Below are positions 35,771-45,616 of a stretch of 64,000 nucleotides of DNA, in pieces. The notes below the pieces were generated by a model. That model was not told where the DNA came from and did no database searches. It saw nothing but the letters and a program-made list of their open reading frames with translations. The number at the start of each line of letters is the position of its first letter. Position 1 is the first letter of the stretch. The translations under genes were made by a program, and so were the position numbers. Source of the stretch: Paraburkholderia franconis (GTDB taxonomy: Bacteria; Pseudomonadota; Gammaproteobacteria; Burkholderiales; Burkholderiaceae); NCBI RefSeq assembly GCF_009362735.1, contig NZ_WHNP01000015.1:1-64000 (forward strand), read 5' to 3'.

Positions 35771-36583
35771 TAGCGCGGATTCGGAATTGGGTGAGTTTAT
35801 AACCGATATGGCATACGTCTAAACGGATGTCTGCCAATCGAGCAATTTCAAGCGGTATGTCGGATGATGGGGTGCACGGGTTACCGCTCCACGATATAGG
35901 GGGGACGATGGCACGATATCATGCTGGCTGCGGTAGAGAGGTAAGCGATGCATGACGGTCGTCCATGAATAGGATGACCAGCCCAGCTATTCGACGCCGA
36001 TCAAATCAAACTTTGGGCACCCAACTAGGCGACGTATTGAGCGGGTGTGGGAATAGCGGGCCGTCCAAGCGGCCGAACTTCCGATGGAGTTCAAGTGACA
36101 GTTTGCGAAGCAAACCTCCGGCGCCTCGATCGCCCCGCAGATCGACATCAACGCCAATCATGGGTCAAGTGGTGTCGTCGATATTTCCACAATGCTTGCG
36201 GTTTTGAGGTTTTCGATGATATCGCGAAACCCCCGCCTTCTGACGCGCCGGAATGGGCTCCGTCGATTGACGGCGGAATCTGTGAGGTCGATTTTGACCG
36301 CGTGTGTCCGTGCATCAGTGATGAGGGATCGCCGTCGATATTGCGCTTACTGATACGTGAGGTTTCGGGTACGCCGGGGTGACGATTGATCATCGATCCT
36401 CTGCCGAAACCGCGCCTTCCGGATCGGGGCGATCGTGACTGAATTGGGCGGCGGATTTCAGGGCGCTGACAGCGACGTCAAAGCGGTTCGCCACGATAGT
36501 TTGTGCTGCGGAAACATCTTTGTCATTCGCGGAAAAATGACAAAGTAGCGTCGATCATTCAAAGACGGAGAGATTGGGTAGCA
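35771..36583. other. Intergenic region, no recognised gene
   Basis: About 810 bp of lower coding quality. Overlapping frames (35965-36207, 36047-36382 plus; 36148-36393 minus) share no motif with a known family. Probably decayed sequence; I could identify no ancestor. Confidence 0.35.
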
Positions 36584-37248
36584 TTGGACAAAATAGTAGA
36601 GCCTCGCGCGATAGGGGTGCGCGAGCGGAATAAAGTCAACACTCAGGCTAACATCTTGGACGCCGCGCGAATTCTCTTCGCGGAAAACGGCTATTCTGCG
36701 ACTTCCATCGAAACGATCGCCTCTTCGGCGGGTCTGTCGGCTACTACCCTTTACAACCATTTTGATATGAAAGCGCAGATCCTCTTGGCAATAATCGCTC
36801 AATCGGATGCAGAAATGATGCAGTCGGAGCAACCAACTCGGCGGGCAAGAGATAATAAGGCTGATTATATCGCGGGTTTTCTGAGTCGGCTTACGCAGCA
36901 TTCGCTGAAACGTATCGATCGTAGAACGTGACGATATGCGATCGCGTATTCCTTGATCAGTGGGAAGAACGAAGACATCAATGATCAATATCGCCAGATC
37001 AATGAGAATCTGCTGGCCTATCTGGTACCGATGCTCAAGGTACTAATCACGCGTGGGAAGCTTCCGCCCGTCAGTGAAACCCATGCATTGGGGCAGATAA
37101 TATTCGACATGTGCCAATGCTGTTCATTTGTCTGATCTCGAGTGACAAGTTATCTGAACAGGATCATCAACAAGCGCTCCGTCGTTATGTTTCATATGCT
37201 ATCGGTGCCGAAGTTGAGACCGAAAAATCTGCAGCGAAGCAGTTTTAA
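36584..37248 (+). pseudogene. TetR-family regulator, nonsense and frameshift mutations
   Basis: From a TTG start it encodes a TetR helix-turn-helix (QANILDAARILFAENGYSAT, SIETIASSAGLSATTLYNHF). An in-frame TGA at 36929-36931 (RIDRRT-stop-RYAIAYS, probably a former Trp) interrupts it, and near 37115 the frame changes so that the C-terminus reads MLFICLISSDKLSEQDHQQA to TAA at 37248. Only the DNA-binding half could still be made. Next to the agmatinase-family relic, which it may once have controlled. Confidence 0.8.
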
Positions 37249-37268
37249 TCGACTCTCCAAGGCTAACT

Positions 37269-38260
37269 ATGTCGATTCCGTATCCTCAAACACGCCCGTC
37301 CTGGGCAGTGCAAAGCGTTGTCGCCCTCGCATACGCAGGACTCGGCTCCTTGCTGACCACGCCAGATGAACCTAAGCCTGGTTGTTTTGCATTTTTTGGT
37401 GTTCCGTTTGTAGGAATACGAATCAACGAAGTCGGTTGGCGTGGGCGGTCCAGACGGTTTGCGTCAGGGCTCTTTCGCGGTTGCGCCCTTATAGCGTGGA
37501 CCTATGTCAATTCCGTCGAGACCAACGGGGTCTCCGATTCCGGCGATGTAGAGGTCAACCCGATGAGCTATGACATCGGCCTGTCCAACACCGAATCGGT
37601 GAATCGGTCATCAAGGCAGTCCTTAAGTGCGGTCACACGCCGGTGGTAGCTGGCGAGATTCACACCATCTCTGAAGCCACGATCCGTGCTTTCTCAGAGC
37701 ATCACGACAAGAACATTGACGTCGTTAGGTTCGACGGCCACCCCGATCTGATGGATAACTACAAGGGGGATCGCCATTACTGCGGGTGTCCAATGCGCCC
37801 CTTGATCGAGAGTGGTCATATCGATCCGAAGAAGGTCGCATTCCTGGGGCTGCGCGGCTTCGCGAACGCAGCCGGCGGAATCAAGTACAGGCCGGGATCT
37901 GGGCGTGCGTTTTTATACAATGGAGGAGTTCTGTGAGCGCGGTCTCAAACCTGTCATGCAGGAAGCGATCGAGCGTGTGACCGACGGTACGGACCGCGTC
38001 TGCTGTACTTTCGACACGGATGTGCTCGACCATGCTGCCGCACTTGCAACGCAGTTTCCGGGGCCGCTAGGATTACCTGCGTACGACGCGATGAGGCTCG
38101 TGCAAGGCTTCGCGCAAGCCGGCGCTGGTGCGTTTATGGCGCGACGATCTGGATGAGAGGTTCTCATCTTGATTGCTGCGCGGTATGCGTTCGACATCAC
38201 GGAATACGCACCTCTGATCGACGCGAATCGCAGTACCGGGAGCCTGCTTCCAACCCCGAT
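37269..38260 (+). pseudogene. Ureohydrolase (agmatinase/guanidino-acid hydrolase family), decayed
   Basis: Recognisable in three frames: an N-terminal FFGVPFVGIR, SYDIGLSNTE segment (37269-37600), then GEIHTISEATIRAFSEHHDK and the metal motif VVRFDGHPDLMDNYKGDRHY in frame from 37643, then, after a shift near 37890, FYTMEEFCERGLKPVMQEAI, RVCCTFDTDVLDHAAAL and, near 38190, FDITEYAPLID. These are arginase-superfamily manganese-binding regions. At least two frameshifts disable it. Living relatives hydrolyse agmatine, guanidinobutyrate or guanidinopropionate to urea, notable given the guanidino-type operon at 1-11 kb. Confidence 0.82.
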
Positions 38261-39054
38261 GCATCGTCGTCGGTGCGAGTTGAGACACTCCCATGATGTT
38301 CGGGGTTTTTGCTGACCTGCAACGCGCCCCTCGGATGGATTTTGGGTGGGAGCGCAATCGAGTACCTTTTCAATAACGGAAGCCGAGGGTTTTCTCAAGG
38401 TGAAATTGGTTTGCCCTCGATCAAGCTCTACCACGGCATTCTATCCTATCCTGTGCTTGGCGGTAGTGGGTTCATCCGCTCATATTTTCTTCTGCAAGAC
38501 TCCGACGTGTATCGAAAGAAGCCAAGTATCGTGTGTTGATACAGGCGATCGCGTGAGGAATTTTATACGATAAAGCAGATCGTAGAGTTTTTTCATAGTC
38601 AATCATGGTCTGGTGTCGATTATCAACTGATTTTCTTCGAACGAATGAGGTCGGTTCGATAATGCATGGCATGTCTTGTGTTGGTGGTGTTCGAAATGAG
38701 AGCGTCGGTGACTGGAGATGAGATCTAGGACTTTAAATGGCTGACGAACTCGCGTCGACTCGTTCATGCTCGATTCTGCGAATCTATGGGGGAGTTCACG
38801 GAGTAGGATCAAGCGCTTGTCGCATATGTCTGGAGAAGGTACGGTTGCCCGGTGACGTGTTGAGTTGCGTAGCCATGTCGGGATCGTGCCTATGCCTTAT
38901 CGGACGACGGAATTGAGCAGTCTAGCAAGCTCTTCCGGGCACCGGCTTTGCCGGCGGTCGTGGCTTACAGCTTGGCGCCAACAAGCGCTCGCGCGAGCCG
39001 AAAGGGGAGTTTTCACTGGGTATTGAGTGGTAGTGCAAATTTAGTGGGGGGTGT
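38261..39054. other. Intergenic region upstream of the aminomutase gene
   Basis: About 790 bp, lower in GC than the surroundings. Only short frames occur and none resembles a family. GGGGGG just before 39055 could act as a weak SD for the aminomutase gene. I see no RNA element. Confidence 0.35.
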
Positions 39055-40164
39055 ATGGAAGCGTCAACAAATGAATTGCCGGGCAACGCTGGGCAGGCAA
39101 ACTGGTCGAATTGGCACTGGCAGATGAAGAATTCGGTGACCACGCTGGAACAGCTCGCGAGGTGGATTCACGTCACGCATGCTGAACGCGATGCGATCGA
39201 ATCCGTTAGAGGCAAGTATCTTTGGCGTATCACGCCATACTATGCCTCTCTCATGGATCCAGAGGATGCGGACTGTCCTGTGCGTCTTCAATCGGTCCCG
39301 TCCGCCGCGGAAATGCTGATATATCCGGGTGCCGGAATCGATCCGGTCTCCGATGCATCGTATCGCAAGACGAATCGAGTGATCCACAAGTATCCCGATC
39401 GCGTCGTGTTCCTCGTCACGTCGATGTGCCCCGTGTATTGTCGGCACTGCACGCGAAAATACCATACAACGGACGTTGCGGGCACCTACTTCGGGGAGAG
39501 TGAAGGCGTATCGATGGAGCCTGACTTTGACTATCTTGCTTCGCATGCGGAAATTCGCGACGTGCTATTGACGGGGGGTGATCCTCTCTCGTATAACGAT
39601 CGGAAGCTAGAAGAGATCGTCTCGCGGCTTAGGATGATCCCTCACATTGAGATAATTCGTATTGGAAGCCGGTGTCCCGTTGTTTTACCGATGCGAATTA
39701 CAGAGGAGTTGTGCCGGATGCTGGATAAGTATCAGCCAATCTGGTTTCAGACGCACTTCAATCATCCAAAGGAGATTACCAAAGAGGCTTCTGCTGCATG
39801 TGATCGACTGTTGCGGCACGGAATTCCGGTCCAAAATCAATCAGTCTTACTAAAGGGTGTGAACGATAGCGTCGAAATCATGCGGGCGCTCGTTACCGGA
39901 CTTCTGCGCATCCGCGTCAGACCATACTACCTTTACCACTGCGACAATGTTACGGGTGTGTCGCACTTCATGACCACTCTCGAAAAAGGTCTCGAAGTAA
40001 TTGACGGTCTGTTCGGACACACGACCGGCTTCGCGGTACCTGACTACATCATTACTACCGATCTTGGAAAAATCCCCGCCGGCCGCAGCTACGTCAGGCG
40101 ATTGGACGACGGCTGCGAAATCCGAAATTACCTCGGGCAGACAGAGATCATCCAAAACCTTTAA
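39055..40164 (+). CDS. Radical-SAM 2,3-aminomutase (KamA family), substrate uncertain
   Basis: 369 residues. The radical-SAM cluster motif CPVYCRHC (Cys125, 129, 132), LLTGGDPLS and the PLP-binding lysine in LGKIPAG (Lys339) are intact, so it should perform the SAM/PLP 2,3-amino shift that turns an alpha- into a beta-amino acid. In lysine 2,3-aminomutase two Asp residues hold the substrate side-chain amine. The first has a counterpart here (Asp297 in YYLYHCDNVTG); the second, in VDAPGGGGKTP, is replaced by ITTDLGKIP, shorter by two residues and without Asp at that position. The substrate may therefore not be lysine. It is also shorter than clostridial KamA (about 416). A GNAT gene follows. 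Confidence 0.87.
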   Translation: MEASTNELPGNAGQANWSNWHWQMKNSVTTLEQLARWIHVTHAERDAIESVRGKYLWRITPYYASLMDPEDADCPVRLQSVPSAAEMLIYPGAGIDPVSDASYRKTNRVIHKYPDRVVFLVTSMCPVYCRHCTRKYHTTDVAGTYFGESEGVSMEPDFDYLASHAEIRDVLLTGGDPLSYNDRKLEEIVSRLRMIPHIEIIRIGSRCPVVLPMRITEELCRMLDKYQPIWFQTHFNHPKEITKEASAACDRLLRHGIPVQNQSVLLKGVNDSVEIMRALVTGLLRIRVRPYYLYHCDNVTGVSHFMTTLEKGLEVIDGLFGHTTGFAVPDYIITTDLGKIPAGRSYVRRLDDGCEIRNYLGQTEIIQNL

Positions 40165-40524
40165 CTGGTACATACAGACGGGGCTTATGGCGCGGCTTCC
40201 ATTCCTAGCCGCTCGCAATACGGAAACCGAAGCATCGTGCGCGGCGAACTGTACCGCATGGCCCTGTCGGCTGATGCTGCCACACACTTAGCCGAGGCAC
40301 TGAAGCGCATTGCCGATATGCTCGACCGCGACTGGAATGCGATCGGCATGCATCGCGTGGAGTTACGTAAGCTTGCCATGGCTGATACGAAACCACAGGA
40401 GTGCTGCCACCGGTGCCGCGGAAAGCACTGCGCGGTACGCGTCGTCCACGCGCGGATGAGCGGCGTTTCAGGATTCAGCCCGCATTTGAAAATCCCTAAC
40501 GACTTCCTTCCTTCGGTGCAACTC
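40165..40524. other. Gap between aminomutase and GNAT genes
   Basis: About 360 bp. The GNAT frame is open back to a GTG at 40237, encoding a helical stretch (AATHLAEALKRIADMLDRDW) unlike any acetyltransferase N-terminus. It might be the fused tail of another decayed gene or a genuine extension. No terminator seen. Confidence 0.35.
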
Positions 40525-41085
40525 ATGGTAGCCAACGTGCAAGACGCTCTCGTAGTCCGTTCAGCGGTGCTCGAAGATGCGGATTCCCTCAGCAGAGTCG
40601 CAATCGCGGCCGTGCCGTTTTCATGTCCACCCGATACGACCGAAGAAGCGTTGTCCGCGTTTGTAAGAGAAAACCTTCAGCCCGAACACTTCATTGAACA
40701 CATGACGGCTTCGACGCGTACGCTGTTGGTTGCGGAGTGTGCCGGTCAGATTGCCGGCTTTTCGCTTCTATACGACGAGGACGTGCCGGATTGTGTGCCC
40801 GGCGCTAGCCCGATTGAGCTTCGACGCATCTATGTGCACGCGGACTATCACGGCGCTGGAGTTGGACCTGCCCTGATGGATGCGTCGATAGGGCATGCGC
40901 GGTCCCTGGGAAGAGACTCCATCTGGCTGGGTGTATCTGAGTCCAACGAACGCGCACAACGGTTTTATGCGAAGAACCGGTTTGTCAAGGTCGGCGAACA
41001 CTTCTTCCAAGTTGGACATGAGCAACAGTTGGACTATCTACTCGCCAAGCGGGTTGATACGTCCATGTCACAAGTATCGGAGTGA
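40525..41085 (+). CDS. GNAT-family N-acetyltransferase
   Basis: 186 residues from the ATG at 40525, where GNAT similarity begins; an upstream GTG (40237) would add 96 residues. Motif A, the acetyl-CoA site, is IELRRIYVHADYHGAGVGPA, and motif B is the NERAQRFYAKNRFVKVGEHF helix and strand. It transfers acetyl from acetyl-CoA to an amine. Following a 2,3-aminomutase, it recalls the AblA/AblB pair that makes N-epsilon-acetyl-beta-lysine, so the beta-amino acid made by the aminomutase is a possible acceptor; this is inference from position only. Confidence 0.83.
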   Translation: MVANVQDALVVRSAVLEDADSLSRVAIAAVPFSCPPDTTEEALSAFVRENLQPEHFIEHMTASTRTLLVAECAGQIAGFSLLYDEDVPDCVPGASPIELRRIYVHADYHGAGVGPALMDASIGHARSLGRDSIWLGVSESNERAQRFYAKNRFVKVGEHFFQVGHEQQLDYLLAKRVDTSMSQVSE

Positions 41086-41169
41086 GCAATGACCAGCGAC
41101 TTTCCGCAACCGATGGCCGCACGTCTGGTGCCACGTTTCGCTGGTATCCCGACATTCATGCGTTTGCCA

Positions 41170-41273
41170 CACGATACAAACCCAAGCAGTACCGAACCCA
41201 ACAGGAGACAGACTGTAGTGGCAAGTGCCGAGGCGAACATCTGCCAATTTTCGGCGACGATTTGCCAGTTCAT
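41170..41273 (-). pseudogene. Amino-acid ABC permease, N-terminal fragment
   Basis: MNWQIVAENWQMFASALATT followed by a membrane segment VCLLLGSVLLGFV is the usual start of HisM/GltK-type permeases. It loses similarity after about 34 residues. Only this stub remains, probably cut by the rearrangements around the IS4 relic. Confidence 0.5.
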
Positions 41274-41559
41274 GATTGCTCCCCGTTGCTTATCGCGCCC
41301 CAGTGGCGGCGCCAGTGTGGTATTTTGTGGAAACGTGTTTCAATCCAAGCAGCGACAGCGGGCAGGAACCAAATAGATCAGCTGAGACCTTCGAGCAGTT
41401 TTCGATGTTCGGCTACATGGCCCACTTACAGCAAAACCGGTTCACCTCGCGGTCCTCAAATGAGAAGATAAATTTGGACAACTATGCATCTCGCTGCGTC
41501 ATGCGCATGGCGTAGTTTTTCATGACTCTAGCACGTCATTGCAGTACTTGTTGTGCGAA

Positions 41560-42180
41560 CAGCTTCCGCACCAAGAAATCGATCCACGGAGAAGATCCTC
41601 CCCAGCCAGTCTTATACCAGATTATCTCGGCCTTGATCAAAGATTTTTGCGCTTCGTCTGGTATTCCAGTGTGGAAGCCTGGGCGTCCTCCTATTGAATG
41701 GAAACTGATCACCAATCTGCCGGTTTGCTCTCGTGCCGCGGCAATCGAGAAGCTCTAGTGGTACGCGATGCGCTGGAAAATCGAGACCTTCCACAAAATC
41801 CTGAAATCGAGCTGCAAAGTGGAAGAATCCCGGCTTCGTACAGCGGATCGGCTAGCGGACCTGATTGCAGTTCTGCGTCCTAAGCTGGCGCATATTCTGA
41901 CTCACAATGCTCGGCCGCTCGGCGCCGCAGGCCCGCGCAGAGCTCGCGTTCACACGCACCGAAATTGAACTGCTTGAACACGTCGTTCACGACACGTCGA
42001 CACGTCTCACAATGCGCAGGCACCGCCGCTCGTGCGCAACGTGATAAGGCTCGTTCAGTTCGGCGGTTACCTTGCGCGCGCCAGCGACCCTCCGCCAAGC
42101 AATACCATGATGTGGCGCGGGATGCGACGTCTGACTGACATCCAGTTCGGCTATGAGCTCGCGTTGCTTGCAGGCAGATC
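41560..42180 (+). pseudogene. IS4-family transposase, fragmentary
   Basis: Three pieces in different frames: PIEWKLITNLPVCSRAAAIE then a TAG at 41757, MRWKIETFHKILKSSCKVEE (the YREK-type region, 41768 on), and, further on, VRLVQFGGYLARASDPPPSN-like sequence (read as RLVQFGGYLARASDPPPSNT) with MMWRGMRRLTDIQFGY. These are the C-terminal half of an IS4 transposase; the N-terminal catalytic part is not recognisable. Ends near 42180 without a clear inverted repeat. Confidence 0.7.
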
Positions 42181-42424
42181 AGGAGTCGAATGCATGGACT
42201 CAGTCGATGTCTCGAAAATGCACACCTGTCCTGTTCCAGCCGGGGCGTCCATGTTATAGGGCTACCACTACCCTGCTCGCAAACAGCGCCGACCCCATGA
42301 GGCAATATCCGACACCCACCCCTCGACACATCTGCGACGGATGCGTCTCGAATTCGGATAGCCGGTTGGTCGCGCGGCGCCAGCCGCCTCGACAGCTACG
42401 CCTGCGCCGACGGCATTGGGACAT

Positions 42425-44548
42425 TCACGTGACCGGCCGCAACGATGCTCCGATCTTCGCCCGCAGGAACTCGAAAATCGTCGCAGAAGCACGAGCCCTC
42501 GCCTCTGGTTCGACGCCCGTGCCATGGCCGCCGTCGCGATGTTCCATGTACCAGACTTCGTCGTGCCCGAGAGCCTGCATCTTTGCAGCCATCTTGCGCG
42601 CGTGGCCGGGGTGCACACGATCGTCTGTCGACGACGAAGTGAAAAGAACGGGTGGATATGAAACATCTTTTTTCACATTTTGATACGGCGAGTAGCCCAT
42701 CAATATTCGGTAGTGTTCCGGGTTATCTGGATTACCAAACTCGTCGACCCACAGCGCTCCCATCGATAGCAAGTTAAATCGCGACATGTCGAGTACCGGC
42801 ACTTCCGAGATAACCGCGCCGAACAGCTCAGGACGCTGAATCATGCACGCTGCAGTCAACAAGCCACCGTCGCTTCCCCCTCTGATAGCCAGCCGTTCAG
42901 GGGTGGTGACTCCGGAGGAAATCAACGCCTGCGCAACAGCAGTGAAATCGTCGAAAGCCACCTGCCGCTTCTCACGTTGCGCCGCCCGATGCCACTCAGG
43001 GCCAAACTCCCCGCCACCCCGGATGCTGGCGATCGCATAAACGCCACCGGGTTCCAGCCACGAGAATCCCATCGTGCTCAAATAATGTGGACGGTCAACT
43101 GTGACTCGATAGCCGCCATATCCGTACAGCAGACAAGGCTGAGGGTTGCCTTCAAGATTGGACTCACGGCCAATCAGCCAATAAGGAATCTGCACGCCAT
43201 CGGGCGCCGTGGCATGCCGTCGCAGTGCAACTAGTCCAGTTGAATCGAATCTCGGACGAAGCCGACGAAGCAGGCGCCAAGGGGCAGCTTCAGCGAGATC
43301 GGCGAAATACAGTGCCGGCGGCGTCAGAAAGTGGTCAAGGTAAATCAAGGCAGTATCGTCACGCGTCCAGTCGACAGCCGTCACCGATACCTCGCACCCC
43401 TCCGGCAACGAAAGCGCTCGCGCTTCCCACGTACTATCTGGCGAGGCCGGAGAGCGCCAGAGGGTTATGCGCGCCACGCTCTCGTTCCTGCAAGTGACCA
43501 TCAGCAAATGCTTTGTGTACCGCACACCTGATAACACTTCCGTCTTCGACGGTACGAAAAGTACAGTGAAGTGGCGGTCGCCTTCGAGAAACGCATCACG
43601 GCGGATAACCAGCAAAGATCCTGCACTATATATCGTGGGATCGACATTCCAGTCGGTGCGCGGCGTGACGAGCAGCCATTCATTCCACTCGAAAATTCCA
43701 GCATCAGGCTGCACATCGAACCGCCGCCATTCGTTGGAACTCTCGTCGAGCCAATAGCGTTCCGCTTCAAAAAACGTGGTCGAGCGCGATGCGCGATGGC
43801 GAGCGTAAATCGGGTCGTAACGTGCTACCACAGCCAAATCGCCGGGCTCACATTCGAACACAATCGGTGCGTCTGCAATGTGGGTTCCGCGCGCCCATCT
43901 GCGCACCTGTCGTGGAAAGCCGGTGACGGTGACGGCCGGAGCCGCGTTTACCGCGCTGTCATCCCACTCCACATATACCGTATCACGATCGATCCACGTT
44001 ACTTGGTGATGACCGGGTTCTGGCAATTGAAACCCGTCCTTCACAAAAGTGCGGGCTCCTACGTCGAACTCCCGCACAATGCAGGCATCGGAGCCGCTAG
44101 GCGAAAGGCGTACTAGCGCGCGATCATACGTCGGATAGATCAAGGTGAAGCTGGCTAGAACCCACCGCGTATCATCACCGTCCCGCTGGTTCAGGTCAAG
44201 CGCATCGATGTCCAGCACAGTCTCCCATCGTGGCTGACTCGCGACCCATGCGTCCCATGGTGTGCGCCGAATGAAGCCGAGAGGGTGCTGTTGGTCGTTC
44301 CAGATGTTATAGCCCCAGTCACCGTAGCGCGTGCATGTAGCGATGCGATCCTGGGCCAGCATGACGTCGGCAATCCGTTCGGTTAGCACGTCAGCGTGTG
44401 TCGTATTCCCATACATAGCCATGGTACGTGCGGTCTGCGCACATACCCATGAATCGACTGCTGGATTGCTGAGTTCCTCCAAACCGATATACGGGTCTGA
44501 AGCGGCGTCCAGTGGGGACCACATGATCTCGGATTGCGAAGCAAACAT
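42425..44548 (-). CDS. Prolyl oligopeptidase family serine peptidase (S9A)
   Basis: 707 residues, the normal length for cytosolic S9A peptidases, without signal peptide. Residues 1-75 and 430-707 form the alpha/beta hydrolase fold and the middle a seven-bladed propeller. Catalytic triad: Ser in IRGGSDGGLLTAACMI, Asp in SSSTDDRVHPGHARKM and His in EHRDGGHGTG. It cleaves short peptides after proline; some members process natural products. It lies between relics of two IS elements and has no co-directional neighbour, so its physiological role is open. Confidence 0.92.
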   Translation of the reverse strand: MFASQSEIMWSPLDAASDPYIGLEELSNPAVDSWVCAQTARTMAMYGNTTHADVLTERIADVMLAQDRIATCTRYGDWGYNIWNDQQHPLGFIRRTPWDAWVASQPRWETVLDIDALDLNQRDGDDTRWVLASFTLIYPTYDRALVRLSPSGSDACIVREFDVGARTFVKDGFQLPEPGHHQVTWIDRDTVYVEWDDSAVNAAPAVTVTGFPRQVRRWARGTHIADAPIVFECEPGDLAVVARYDPIYARHRASRSTTFFEAERYWLDESSNEWRRFDVQPDAGIFEWNEWLLVTPRTDWNVDPTIYSAGSLLVIRRDAFLEGDRHFTVLFVPSKTEVLSGVRYTKHLLMVTCRNESVARITLWRSPASPDSTWEARALSLPEGCEVSVTAVDWTRDDTALIYLDHFLTPPALYFADLAEAAPWRLLRRLRPRFDSTGLVALRRHATAPDGVQIPYWLIGRESNLEGNPQPCLLYGYGGYRVTVDRPHYLSTMGFSWLEPGGVYAIASIRGGGEFGPEWHRAAQREKRQVAFDDFTAVAQALISSGVTTPERLAIRGGSDGGLLTAACMIQRPELFGAVISEVPVLDMSRFNLLSMGALWVDEFGNPDNPEHYRILMGYSPYQNVKKDVSYPPVLFTSSSTDDRVHPGHARKMAAKMQALGHDEVWYMEHRDGGHGTGVEPEARARASATIFEFLRAKIGASLRPVT

Positions 44549-44927
44549 AGCTCTTCCGTTTGATTGAAAACGTTGTTCGGCAACCCCTTTCGGTGGGAGT
44601 TGGTTGGCTCGTCAAGCTGCTTATCGTTTAATAACTCGATGCGCTCAGATTAGGACAGTGTGCGGCGCCAGATGCGCCGACACCGAAGGCTTCGGGTCCA
44701 CTTCTCAATATGGAAATGCACTGTATCGCGCATTGGGAAGCCTGTTGGCGGTGGACTAGCACTGCTTAGCATGCCACTATTTTGGCAGCCCAATCGCATA
44801 TGCCCTTGATTGATATCAATGTGCGCGTCGAACTGCGGGCGTTTGAGCTTGCCCGAAAGCCCGTCTTCGAGCAGGTCTTGTGCTACTCGATCTGAAGGAT
44901 GAGAAAGGACCGATAGTGGGACACGAA
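44549..44927. other. Intergenic region with an FNR/ANR-like box
   Basis: About 380 bp upstream of the minus-strand peptidase gene. No coding frame is supported. It contains TTGATTGATATCAA at 44806-44819, described separately. Confidence 0.4.
44806..44819. promoter_or_regulatory. Perfect FNR/ANR consensus match
   Basis: TTGATTGATATCAA equals the TTGAT-N4-ATCAA consensus of CRP/FNR-family anaerobic regulators. It is 258 bp upstream of the start of the peptidase gene (minus strand), farther than usual for activation, and beside IS relics. It may be a chance match or a remnant. Confidence 0.3.
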
Positions 44928-45554
44928 CTAGGCTCTGTAGAAAAAGTCATGTTCTGCTAACTCGCGAGCCTCTTCCCGGCAGTGCCGAATCTTCTTTGGT
45001 GCACCCCGCCGATTATCGATGACTGAGGCTGACCCGGAATCAGGGCACCGCTCAGAATTGGAAATGTCCGGCTCCGTTGGATGGGCCGAATTCGCTCGAC
45101 ACGCTTGCTGGCGAGCTAATTCGGCCGGCGTCATCCACTGCAGTGCAGAATGGGGACGCGCCTCGTTATAGTACTCAGGCCAGACATCGATTTTGCACCT
45201 GGCATCTTCCAGCGACAAGAACCAGTGCGAGTTCGAGTTCAGGCACTCCTCGCGGAAGCGTCCATTGAACGACTCATTCTTTGCGTTATCGGTCGGCTTG
45301 CCGGGACGTGAGAAGTCTATTTCTACGCCGTTCTCGTATGCCCATCGGTCCAGCGCCTTCGAGATGAATTCGGACCCGTTGTCTGCGCTTGATAAAGCGC
45401 GGTAGTGGCCGATCTGATGTGATGCGATCCAGCGCGGCAACCACGTCTTCGCCTCTGAGCGAGGCCTTGACATCGATAGCCAGACACTCACGCGTGTAGT
45501 TATCAACGATCGTGAGCGTGCGCAAACGCGACCATCAAACAACGCGTCAGCTAC
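44928..45554 (-). pseudogene. IS3-family (IS407-type) transposase orfB, C-terminal part
   Basis: Contains VADALFDGR, SADNGSEFISKALDRWAYEN with the second catalytic Asp, and TDNAKNESFNGRFREECLNS with the Glu, ending HSALQWMTPAELA. Frameshifts disturb the RALTIVDNYTRECLAIDVK segment (about 45420-45540). Its 5' part is 1.35 kb away at 46904-47075, the gap being an IS110 element inserted between the codons for Phe and Val of the MDF-VADAL segment. Confidence 0.83.
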
Positions 45555-45561
45555 TAATGGT

Positions 45562-45574
45562 ATGGTCCACCCGC
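45562..45574 (+). repeat. Left subterminal inverted repeat of the IS1111-like element
   Basis: ATGGTCCACCCGC, exact reverse complement of 46888-46900. Confidence 0.8.
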
Positions 45575-45616
45575 TTCTTCTATGGTAGTGGGCACTACCA
45601 CCCCATGGAGGCTGCC

